A DNA stretch of 64,000 nt, taken from assembly GCA_963556695.1 (NCBI GenBank), contig CAUWAG010000018.1, forward strand, positions 992,001-1,056,000, in the 5' to 3' direction. Position numbers and translations under genes: made by a program. The notes under the pieces are model-generated. The model did not search any database and had not been told where the DNA came from. It saw only the letters and a list, made by a program, of their open reading frames with translations. The stretch is from Anthostomella pinea. Its lineage: Eukaryota > Ascomycota > Sordariomycetes > Xylariales > Xylariaceae. Positions 49,196 through 59,334 of the stretch are shown piece by piece. Positions within the stretch are counted from its first letter, which is position 1. The number at the start of each line of letters is the position of its first letter.

Positions 49196-49749
49196 CTATT
49201 TCGGGTTCAACTTCCTCTTCTTCGAGCCAGGACCCTTGGACGAAGCCGCCCTATCCAGATCCCGCAGGTCGTCGTCATCGTCCAAGCCCAGCAGGTCCTC
49301 GTCGGCTGCCGCAGGAGCGGACCGCTTCCCAAACTCCTTGGCCAGCGCGTCATCGTCCTGGTTGAAGGTCTTGCGCGCCTCCTTGATGTGCTGACGCTTC
49401 TCAATCATGCTTCTGACCTTACCGAGGTACTGTGGGTTGCGGCGCAGGGAGAACTCGAAATCGTCGAACTTGAGCTTCTGTCGCCCAGCCACCTGCGCGT
49501 GGCGGCTGGCCTCAAAGCAGATGCCGTCGATAAACTCGGTCACGATCTCGTCAAGCACGCGGATGGTTTCGGGGAGCGGCTCGGCGACGTCGCCATAGGC
49601 GAATAGTAGTTGACCAACTGCAGGCTGGCATTAGAAGGCCGCTGCGTACAACGACAATAGAATCCTGGGATCTGGTCGCAAAACGTACTGTCAAATGGCT
49701 TGAACGTCTCCTTGCCCACGTTCTTGCCTGCGCGAGCTCGAGGCTCCAT
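49196..49749 (-). CDS. TAF13: TFIID subunit TAF13
   Basis: Two exons, 49749-49689 and 49617-49196, joined over a 71-nt intron (GTACGT to CTGCAG); 160 aa. The histone-fold domain lies at about residues 20-105: GQLLFAYGDVAEPLPETI, VLDEIVTEFIDGICFEAS, KFDDFEFSLRRNPQYLGKV. It pairs with TAF11 in TFIID. The C-terminus is charged, with an acidic DLLGLDDDDDLRDLD and a basic end GSKKRKLNPK that looks like a nuclear localisation signal. Head-to-head with KSH1. Confidence 0.93.
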
Positions 49750-50248
49750 TGTGAGTGCTGCTGATGTGTGAAGCTGCAAATGCGACGGATGCCTTGACGA
49801 TGCCCTGCGAACTTGGGGACCGTAAGATTATTGTGTAGAGCGGGTTGCCGCTTATTACAGGCTGCTTTCGCAAGGGATATTGTGTTCAAGCTCGAAGTTG
49901 TGGTAGTTGTTGTAGATGGAGGTTGATGTATTTACAAGGCTGGAGAAGGAGGGTTGCGGCTTGGAGAGATCTTGGTGTCCCACTTTAGCAGCTACAGCCT
50001 ACCCCGATAAGCAGTGGAACTACCCGATAAGCGTGCAAGGTCCCCATAGTTCCACTCAATGACCCTTTTAAGCACGTGGATAAACCTCGGGATCCGCGAT
50101 CGTCAATCTGGCTTTCCTCGGAGAGCTCCAGCTTGAGGTCGCGTTGCCAGCGCCGCATTCGCATCTGAAGCCCAGTTCCGTAAACCACGACAGCCAGGAA
50201 AACCGTCACGGGCGTATCGTAGCTACTGCAAGACAGAAAACGTTCACG
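49750..50248. promoter_or_regulatory. Divergent promoter region TAF13 / KSH1
   Basis: 499 bases between two start codons pointing outward. No further element was identified with confidence. The arrangement implies that both promoters lie in this short interval. Confidence 0.5.
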
Positions 50249-50640
50249 ATGGTAAGATCCTAGAGCTATGCGTGTTATTCTCATTACTAACTGGCCAACT
50301 AGTCCGCACTTTTCAACTTCCAGTCCCTCCTGCTCGTCATCCTCCTCCTGATCTGCACATGCGCCTACGTACACCAGATGTTCCCAACGATATTAGATCG
50401 GAACAAGCAGGGGTATGTTCTCGAGCGGCGGCGGGATGCGAATTTCCGTGGTTAGAGCTAGGCTGACGGCGACTGCAGGTTGATGGGCATTTTCTGGAAG
50501 GCTGCGAGGATAGGGGAGAGGCTCAGTCCGTATATGAGTCTCTGCTGTGTGGTCATGGCCGTACGTGAAGAAGCATACTCTGCTCCAGAGTGACCGCTCA
50601 AACTAACCAACCTCAGGTCTCCATGTTCGTCGGCACCTAG
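50249..50640 (+). CDS. KSH1: Ksh1/Kish small membrane protein (TMEM167 family)
   Basis: Four exons: 50249-50251 (only the ATG), 50303-50412, 50479-50560 and 50617-50640; 72 aa, exactly the family size. Sequence signs: [20 protein letters not shown] (first membrane helix), [33 protein letters not shown] (conserved loop) and a second helix CCVVMAVSMFVGT. It acts in the early secretory pathway at the Golgi. The first exon carries only the start codon; the frame is fixed by GTAAGA and ACTAG. No single open frame spans the gene, so it is easily missed by simple ORF calling. Confidence 0.93.
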
Positions 50641-53600
50641 CACGACGCCGGTACACTTAATATTAGGGCATTCTATGACATAGGGTAAAGGAGTTGGGAT
50701 TTGTTCGGCAACGGGGTCAAGGGCGATGATAGGTCTCGCTGGCGCATATTCATGTTGTACACAACTCTATGTGGACGCTGCCGGCGTACCCTGTATGACT
50801 TTTTGACGGGCCCCTACGTCAGACAGAAGCGGGCAGACGTTCCAAGATATCATGCACATTTGGCCAGCAAGGCAGCCAGCTTTTCGTCCTTCCGAGCCGT
50901 CTCAGCTGGAGAATCGTGCAGCTGGGTATGTGTTGTGCGACACCACTTGTTTGCCCTCCGGCTTGGGCTCGACCACTTCAAGCTTTCGGGTGGTTAATGC
51001 CCATGGTATGCATGTGGCAAGATCGGGCGATAGGGTATCATCCTTGGGCGATCTCTGGATCGTGACACTCAGGCTGAAGTGCAGCAAGACACGTGGTATT
51101 TTTCGGAGCCGTACGGGCCGGACAACAGGCCTTTACCCACAGGCGATGCTGATCAGCCCGGGACGAGCCGTTCGAGGCAGGAAGGCTGAATGATACAATC
51201 CAAATGCAACAAGCAATCCACCGCCCCGGGAGGCGAACATGTGAAATCACGACCCGATCAGTAGCCACCAGGCCGCGGGTGCAGGAATCAGGCTCCCATC
51301 AAGGCTGATGTGAGGCGATTGGCTGGCTCGGATTCGACAGGCGGATCCGTATTCGAAGGCATCCTGCATACATCAGCTGAGGATATTCCCATCCATAATC
51401 GAGCAGCTCGGCGAGTCCGGTGTTCGCATTGTCTCCTTTGGGTACATACATAATATGATGCGGCGACAGAGCCATGACATAATCTGGTCTAGTGGAAGCC
51501 AAATCCTTCGTTCAGGTCACAAATCATGATTTCTGATTTGCGATGCGACGGGTTGGCCTTCCGTATTCTCTGGGCTGGCTTACGGCTGAGGACGAAAACA
51601 GTAGCCGTGGCCGAGCGAAAGCGAGTTGGATGGAGGCTGACGGCAGCTCGTGAAGTCAAATTGTTGTCCGCAGAACCCGGTCTTCGTATTACTACGTATG
51701 GAACCTTGTAGCTCTACACATCATACGCAGTACACATGCTGTCGTATCCGTATACCATGGACCGGGTACATGTGAGGGTCAGTCACCGGTCAAGGTGTAC
51801 GGTAAAGTCCGGTCAAGGTGAACTGCATGTCAGATCCAAGGTCACATACGGCTCCTACCATGCAGATCGGCATGCGGACGCGTTCCTTTACACTTGCACA
51901 GCAGCAACCCTTTTTCGTGGGGAAACCTGTTTCTCATTTTTCGGCATGTTACACAGCAGACAGCAATCGTCGGCGCCCCTAAGGCGTTGTTTCTGCTGCT
52001 GTCGTGCCACTCAGGTAGGTGTGTGCTACTATGTAGGGGTCTAGGTCTAGGACTCTAGGATCGACATGCATTGCATGATGGCATTTCGTATTTCGCATTG
52101 TGCATGCATCTTACGCCACGCTGTGGTTAGTTCAATGCTTCAGCTTTAGTTGCATTTCAAGTGCTGCACCTGTTGTCAAGAGATTGTGCTTCATGCGCTC
52201 GCTGCACTTCTTGAGTGAGCATTGACTAGCATCGACACCATGGCGGGAGCTATATTCAGTAGCATAGCCGCAACTAGGACTTCAACTCCAACTTCAACAC
52301 TAGCTCTGGCAGCTAGCTAGGCCTTCCTACTGTGTACTGTACGTATGGACTGCGAGAGAACGTTGCTGTTTCGTGAAACGAGGTACAGTAACGAAACCGT
52401 CGGGCTGCAGGAGAGATGCCGGGGCTTTACATGATTACATCACCTTGGGGATACAGATGCCACCACTGTTTGGTCACACAGCCAAGAATCCTGTTTGATC
52501 TTCTAGAATACCTCCCGAGGCTGAAGAGCTGATTGCACTGAAAACCAGTCGAAAGACGTCGGGCAAATCGACCAACCTGACGAATACCTTAGCGAGAACG
52601 AGAAACCGGTGATGGTGGCGCGCGCACACCGATGAAGCCACTGGGCGTTTTTGTTTCTATCACCTGACGGTCGCGTCCCGAAGGCTGTGTCGCAGCGCAG
52701 AGTCCGCGTTGTTTCGTCCGCATGCCGTCGTCCACAGGTTGCCGTTTTCTCGCTGCGTTCGTGCTGTGCGCAGCCGGGTAGTGGCATGATGGCATCACGA
52801 CGGCTGTCCTAAAGTAGTGACCTCGGTGTCATGTCAGACTGCATCAACAAGGACTGGGCTTATTAGAGCTCGTCACCTGTCCGGCGCTCATGCATTGAGG
52901 ACAAGCCGACATTGATGAGGATGTGCAGACGGGCAGCGTTCGGGGCACCCGAGATGTTGCTTGGATTGTTTAATATCGGCCATGTCCAGTGCCCACTGGG
53001 GGGCCCGGACAGATGGTCCCGAAGTCACCATCTGACCTGTTGACTCGTGATGAACATCCGTGCATGCGTGCGTGGCTCCACCGTCCGTGGTCCGTCTCCG
53101 TGATCCAAGAGCGGGACCGTTGATAGATTGGGATAGTCTGACAGTGGTGAGATGACGGACCCGCGGACGAGTGGTATGGAAATTGACGTGGAAGATCCCA
53201 CGATTCTAGCTTCTTGGCGATCTGCACCTTTGTTTGGCACGTGTTTGGTTACTGGCATCATATTCCATGGTTGTTTCAAGGCCGCTGTTCCGACTCTGCT
53301 CGCTGGCCATCTTCATGAACATGTCTCTCTCATGTGAATGCGTGTGAGTGAGTACCTATGTACCGGTCGGTACATGTAGTAATGGATGGTCGTCGGTAGT
53401 AATCAGAGTCTCCCTGATGCCGTGACGCCGTTGTGTCTTCCAATATCGGGACCGGGAGCCTCAAACTGTATGTACCCAAAGTGGCAGCTCGGTGATCAAC
53501 AGAAGAGGTTTTAGAGCGACGAATGACAGTCGAGACATTCTCTCTGACTTGCCTAGGTGGGCGACACGCTTCCTTTCCGGCTCGGCCGTTGGTCGTCGGT

Positions 53601-54326
53601 TTGAGTATGAGCACCTGATAGTTCCAACAGCCCGGTGACGGAAACAAGTAGGTAGGTAGGTATGCAATTAAGCTGATCAGTGATGGGTATGTACACGAAC
53701 TGCTAGACTGCTGGGAATAATTTGAGGAAATGGTCTGATTGCACGGCACCATCAGCCGTGCGGGTGTGGCGTTGTCCACGGCAGTAACGTCCGGGATCTC
53801 CTAACGCTGACCTCAAACGCCGTAACAAGTTGACTCAGATACATGGAAGCTCCGGTTGAAGCGATAGTTTCAATTATTAGTATTGTCTGTTCTCACTGAC
53901 TAGACAGCCCCAAATAACAGGTAATAAGGGCGGCGTTCTCACGATAGGCTACAGCCCTGTTCAAACTCGCCTCACCTTACCGCATTGAGGCTGTAGGAAT
54001 AAAATGAGCTGACTACATCCCAGCAATTACTATGATGATAGGTACATGCCCTGGTAATATCATATGTAGGAAGAAGGAAAACTTCACCACGTTACGACTC
54101 ACGAGGAAACGTCTGACAAAGATCGCCTTCAGGCTCGTCGTATGCATGTCGATGTTACGCTACCTACCTAGACTCAGGCATCCTCCTGAGTCGTCATCCA
54201 TGATCCAACGCTCAAGGTTTCCAACGGTGCTTGAGCGACTTCTCTCACAGGCCCATAACCATGCTGCGGTTGTTTCTATGGCCCGGTTTGTTTCAACTCC
54301 ACTTGCAGAGAACCATAACCATGACA

Positions 54327-54349
54327 TGACCGTGACCGTGACCGTGACC
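54327..54349. repeat. Tandem 6-bp repeat TGACCG
   Basis: Three full copies of TGACCG plus TGACC, in the gene-free stretch upstream of the SOK1-family gene. Confidence 0.8.
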
Positions 54350-55257
54350 TGCTGTTGCGGTCGAATCAAATTGCATTGAGGTGCCGTGTTTGGTAACATC
54401 CGGTGGGAACACGGAATAGAGCCGTTACGCTACAGACAGAACAGGCAGGCCGCCACGCCGGGTTGCTGGTACCATTTGGTAATCAACAAGCGGCAGGCAG
54501 GGCAAATTAAAGAGTTGCATAGCCGGAGGGCTCGTATCTCGCAGTACTATCAAATATCGATCAACAATTTCCGATCTTATCTGCAGGTCGGCAAATGAGA
54601 GAGGGCCGGCGGTAGGTGAGCTGAACGGTCTTGCGGTATGAAAGTGGCCCTGCATGCGAACTGAAATGCGACGGCACTCGTTACTGATTCACGTAGGTAT
54701 ATTGGGTCCGCCTGCAACAACTCATGTCGTGTGCTGTACGCAGCAACGCGGTGAGTGGGAAGCGTACGTGTACAGTCAATTGCGGCGCGCCGTCAACGTT
54801 GTCTCGCAGTAGCGGCTGTTGACTTTTATAAGTCATTTAAATTGATGTGCTGGCTGATGATGATGCTAACGCTGATGATGATGACGATATGAATGCAGGG
54901 ACTGTGAATCTCTGACTATTGACCCTGTATCAGAGCTGGACATTGGACCCCTGTCGACTCTGTCCCAGATCAATGGGACTCCCAAGGGAGAATTGATGCT
55001 AGGGCAGGCAGGGGGGCGAGGGGTGTCAACCTTGCCTTCAGGGCAGGCCTAGCTGTGTTTTAGGGGAGCTGGCAGCAGGGCTAGGCGTCGTCCCCTAGAC
55101 TCCCATGTCACCTTCATTCACGGTTCACCAGCTGCAATCCATGCCCCCATTGCCCCCCGACTCCTCCGCATCCAGTAAACACATCATGCACATGCAGTTT
55201 TGAGGCGATTCCTGTCTTCATGCCACCCAACGTATCATCCAGCCATCCATCCTGCGC

Positions 55258-55276
55258 ATGATCCATGATGGATCAT
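55258..55276. repeat. Perfect palindrome ATGATCCAT-g-ATGGATCAT
   Basis: Nine-base arms around one G. Overlapping GATC and GGATC motifs follow directly (GGATCAAGG, GGATCC). Could be a protein-binding site; no factor is assigned. Confidence 0.6.
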
Positions 55277-55506
55277 GGATCAAGGAATTGGATCCTTCCC
55301 CTACGCTTTGACTCTTTTCCTTCCACGCCCTTTCCATGGCGAATCCACTGCTTCCTCATGCGTCCTCTCTTGGGCATGCCCAACCTCCTAGGCTCTATTC
55401 TGGAGTCTCGCAACGCCACCAAGTCGGGGCTCGCGGCTCCTCAGGCCCCAAAAATGCTAATACTGGAAAGAGGCCATCATCGGAGGAGGCGCTCTGGCCT
55501 GTGCAT

Positions 55507-55535
55507 GGCCCAGTGGCCCAGTGGCCCAGTGGCCC
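55507..55535. repeat. Tandem 8-bp repeat GGCCCAGT
   Basis: Three full copies of GGCCCAGT followed by GGCCC, in the gene-free stretch. Confidence 0.8.
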
Positions 55536-57339
55536 CATGCTTTCCGAGGCTGCCCTGCTATCGTCATCTTTAACGTGGGGTGTTGTCAAAAGATGTACAA
55601 TTTCACGACTCTGCCAGATGCAGGGCACTTCCGCCAAGTGGACGCCCAGCATCACTAGAATGCAGTGCCAGGGAACGGCCATACCGCCAGACTACGTACA
55701 GATGTGCTAGCCAATCTGCAAATCTACCAATATCAAGACACTAGTAGTATTGGTGCTATTAGTCAATAAGTGGTGTTTTGATATTGGACTGCTGCTACTC
55801 ACGCACTGCGACGATCCCAAGTTTATTGCCTGGTCTGGCTGCCGCCTCACGGCAAGGGGACGCACAAAAACGGGAATGGGCTGGAACGAACGGCCCGTTT
55901 ATTATTACTTCCCTGGCATTGCATTCTCAACGTCCATCTCTGTGGTGATGTGATGCGGACGGCCGACTGAACGCAGGCATAAGATGTCGCCGCCACCGCT
56001 AGGCGAGGAATTTCCCGAGCTGCCCTTGCCCAGCGCATTCTGGTCCATTCTCAGCCATGCGGGACGAGGCGCCCAAGACAACGGGGTCCCTGGCACCTGG
56101 ACTTGACATGCTTGACTCGTTCCTGGCCAGTCGAACCACTGGCGTGACTCTGGACCCAGGACCCAGAAGCCAGCGGCGTTCCAGCTATTATTATTATGCG
56201 TCTGGCATCTGCGTCTCTGCCTCGGGTATGGCAATCTGGAAATCCAGTGCCGCACTTGTCATCAGCAGCGCTGAGCACGGAGCAGGCATAGGCAGGGCGT
56301 TGCTGCAACCTCGACGTTGCTCCTGGCACTCCTGGCACTCCTGGCCCTCCTTGCTCTCCTGGCGCGCCTTGATGAGCCACGGAAGGATGAGGTGTGGATG
56401 CAATAGCGCATTGAAGTCTCAATGCTTCTATGTATTCCTCATTTCCCCCGGAACATGCCCACCGACACCACCCCTTAACCCGTGGGTACTCTCTCCTACC
56501 TAATAATCAATCTGCTTTCCTTTCCCGTCGTGCCCATCCTGTTACTGTGTACAGTAGAGACGGAAGCCTATGCCTGCATGTGCCACCTGCTCTTTTTCCT
56601 CCTTCTCAGAACATCCCTCCCGCTAGTCCCTTTTGCTACCTCAAGGTACTTTATCTTCCATTGATCAGCCTCCTCTCTTCCGGCTGCGATATTCCTTCCT
56701 TTGTTCGCCTCTCCCCCTACATACACTCTTTTGGTTTTGGGAAAGAAGGTGCTGCTCCGGTCCTTCCTTGTCCCAGTCGTTCCTTCAAGCCTCCGGCTTC
56801 CATTTCTGCAAACATCCATTCCCTATTCTCTAGCCTGCCTGCCACTGCTTATTTCCAGTGACTGGGCTTGACGACCCTGCAGCCTCCATACTGTATCCTC
56901 AAAACCATCAAATCAAAGCCGAACAAGTAAGCCCTCTAAGCCTCCAGCCCAATGCATGTACCCAACGACAAACAGCACACCACCGCCTGCAGGTATATCT
57001 GCTCGAATCATCAGTAGATAGGGCGACTTTGTGCGCTGTAACTCTGCATCTACCCGCCCGCATTGCTCACGAGACGTTTTTCGTCTGACTTGAGGGCACC
57101 CGGGAGTTTTGTTTGCATTTGCAATACCTTGACAGCCTGATAGTACTCATGGACTGACTAGCCGCGTCACAACAGCCGCACTCATCCGGGCATAGATCAA
57201 TACCCTACCAACTCTGTGCCCACCACCAACCCCGATAATACAGCACACACCCACCCAGCTGGACCTACGCAGCACTCCCTTGGCTTCTACTCATCTACTT
57301 TCGACGCGTGTCTGGTAAATAGGCGAGAAAGAAATAATC

Positions 57340-59334
57340 ATGATGGGCGACGACGGAACGGGCGGGATCGAGAGGGTCGAGAGCAACCGCCGTTGTTCTG
57401 AAGCACACCCAAGCGCACACGAGGACCAGATTCCGCAACCATCGGCCAAGTCAGAAACATCCAAGTCGACGAGCGAGGAGCAGAAATTTGAAAGTGCGGG
57501 CCCGCGTCACTTATCATCATCAGTCGAAGCCGCAGCGAGACGAGGGATACATCGGAATGCCTCCACAGGTTCGAATGCATCGGTGGCCCAAGGAGGTAGA
57601 CATGAGCGAGCACGCCGACCGTTGGAACCGCCGGTTACGAAGACAACTTTGGGTGAGCTGGACGTGACTAAGATCATTCATAACCCCAAGCTGCGTCACG
57701 ATATCAACTTCGATCCGGAGCTCCATTTCCGACCGAACCTAGACGGGGACAAGGGCAAGCGGAAGCAAGACAAGGCCAATCAATTCTGGACGGCTCTCGG
57801 CGCACAGTTACAGCAATTTGTCGAAGACCGAGACGAGTTCATGAGGCAATTCGGCCATGGAGAAGAGTGGTGCCTCCCATTACTACTGAAATCCGTAAAG
57901 GAGATCATTCAGACATTGGTGCCTACGAAAGATCGCATGTACCTCGACGAAGGCCTAAATGTGGATTTGATCATGCAGCAGTTCAGCAGGGGGATGGCAG
58001 ACCTGGAAAAGCTGGCCTCTTGGTTGTCAGGCGTCCTCAAGTCTCATTGCGCACCTATGAGAGATGAGTGGGTGGACCAGATGTACAATCAGTTGACCAA
58101 CGGCAACCGGACGAACGACATGGGGGAGCTGGTGCAGGGGATGCGCAACCTGTTGAGCGTGTTGGAAGCGATGAAACTCGACGTCGCAAACCACCAAATC
58201 AGGTGTCTCCGGCCCATCCTGATCGAGGATACAGTGCACTTCGAACAGCGTTTCTTCCTGAAGAAGATCCGTGATGGCAAACTTGATACCCAGCCCGCCC
58301 AAACATGGTACTCGAGGATGTGCGGACACTACCCTCGAGACCCGCTATCAATTCAGACATTCGGAGAGACGGCTGCTTTCTTCGAGGCACTCTCTGGAAT
58401 GATCATGCCGCTGCGGGAGTCTCACCTCGCGGACCCACCGAACACCTTCCTTTTCGATGATGAGCGTGTACTCAAACTCCGGGCTGATATGCTCGATGCC
58501 ATCAACCTGGAAATCTGCATGCGCTCATACGACGAGCTGGAGAAGAAATACAGACACCACGATGCTGGCCTAATCCCAACACCCTTCCTCACAACGCCCT
58601 TCTCAGATTATTCGGGCTTCCGCAGCTCGAGCACGGAAGAGAGTGACTTCGACTTCTTCACTCCGCCAACATCGACATCGAGACCTTCGAGTATGGTCTT
58701 CAGCTCTGCCGGCTCTGCCAGCTCATCTCCTCGCTCCTCCTTGATCCTACCCTCTGTACCGGCTGTCAAGACTCTAGAAGACCAAAGAGCCAAGTCCCGC
58801 GATCTTTACGACTCACTAGTGGCTCTGCTTCAGACCTCGGCTCCCGGCTCCCGCAGCGCAACCCGCTGGAAGGCCATGAAGGATTCTCTGGCACTCCAGA
58901 TTTTCCGCTTCACAAACGCCCCGACCCATGAGCTCTCGAGTCTGGAAGACCAGCTTGACCAGAATTTGAGTGGGCACGTGGGCTCAGTATTTCCTGAGGT
59001 GCAGGCAGACTTTCACCGCCGCTTGCTTGCGGAGCTGCAGCTACGTGTCAAGGAATTCAAGGGTTTGACAGGTATCAGTCTGTTCTCTGTCGCTACTGGC
59101 GGCCGTCTGCAAGGGCCGGGCCGTACTTGGGAAGGCTCACGTGAGGGCTCCCGGGAGCGAGAGCATGCGTCGTCAAACAACTCTGTTCGTGAGGCTCGGG
59201 AAGAAGGCGGTCTCGACGACATGGCTACGCGCCTGGCACACCTCGGCCTGCTACATTGGAGGGTCTGGGCGCAGCTCGCCTACGTTGGCGACGTTGACAG
59301 CGACATGGTGGATGATGTGCACATGACGATGTAG
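57340..59334 (+). CDS. SOK1 / T-complex protein 11 family protein
   Basis: Single exon, 664 aa, from ATG 57340 (MMGDD; a second ATG follows directly). After a disordered N-terminus (about 1-95) the Tcp11 domain runs from about 100 to 620: PLEPPVTKTTLGELDVTKIIHNPKLRHDINFDPE in separate blocks, then WCLPLLLKSVKEII, LNVDLIMQQFSRGM, ANHQIRCLRPILIEDTVHFE and RDPLSIQTFGETAAFFEAL. The end has RLAHLGLLHWRVWAQLAYV. A Ser/Thr/Pro-rich insert (about 425-470) looks phosphorylatable. Yeast Sok1 was found as a high-copy suppressor in the cAMP-dependent kinase pathway; Tcp11 proteins affect cAMP signalling in animals. Role here is by family. The 6.7 kb gene-free upstream stretch and pyrimidine-rich leader suggest complex control. 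Confidence 0.9.
   Translation: MMGDDGTGGIERVESNRRCSEAHPSAHEDQIPQPSAKSETSKSTSEEQKFESAGPRHLSSSVEAAARRGIHRNASTGSNASVAQGGRHERARRPLEPPVTKTTLGELDVTKIIHNPKLRHDINFDPELHFRPNLDGDKGKRKQDKANQFWTALGAQLQQFVEDRDEFMRQFGHGEEWCLPLLLKSVKEIIQTLVPTKDRMYLDEGLNVDLIMQQFSRGMADLEKLASWLSGVLKSHCAPMRDEWVDQMYNQLTNGNRTNDMGELVQGMRNLLSVLEAMKLDVANHQIRCLRPILIEDTVHFEQRFFLKKIRDGKLDTQPAQTWYSRMCGHYPRDPLSIQTFGETAAFFEALSGMIMPLRESHLADPPNTFLFDDERVLKLRADMLDAINLEICMRSYDELEKKYRHHDAGLIPTPFLTTPFSDYSGFRSSSTEESDFDFFTPPTSTSRPSSMVFSSAGSASSSPRSSLILPSVPAVKTLEDQRAKSRDLYDSLVALLQTSAPGSRSATRWKAMKDSLALQIFRFTNAPTHELSSLEDQLDQNLSGHVGSVFPEVQADFHRRLLAELQLRVKEFKGLTGISLFSVATGGRLQGPGRTWEGSREGSREREHASSNNSVREAREEGGLDDMATRLAHLGLLHWRVWAQLAYVGDVDSDMVDDVHMTM

Larger units (their letters stand above)
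50641..57339. other. 6.7 kb gene-free stretch upstream of the SOK1-family gene
   Basis: No domain-bearing frame, paired splice sites or RNA gene was found on either strand. It contains short tandem repeats (54327-54349, 55507-55535), a palindrome (55258-55276) and TAGG runs near 53647. The part from about 56430 to 57339 is strongly pyrimidine-rich, the usual look of a long fungal promoter and leader. A possible leader intron could run from GTAAGC at 56927 to CTGCAG at 56992. The bulk could be regulatory DNA or could hide a non-coding transcript; this cannot be decided from sequence. Confidence 0.45.

Noticed and set aside
56430..56861. Open frames in the pyrimidine-rich region before the SOK1-family gene
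   Set aside because: Composition alone (C/T-rich) creates long open frames; residues are low-complexity Ser/Pro/Leu/Phe without a domain.
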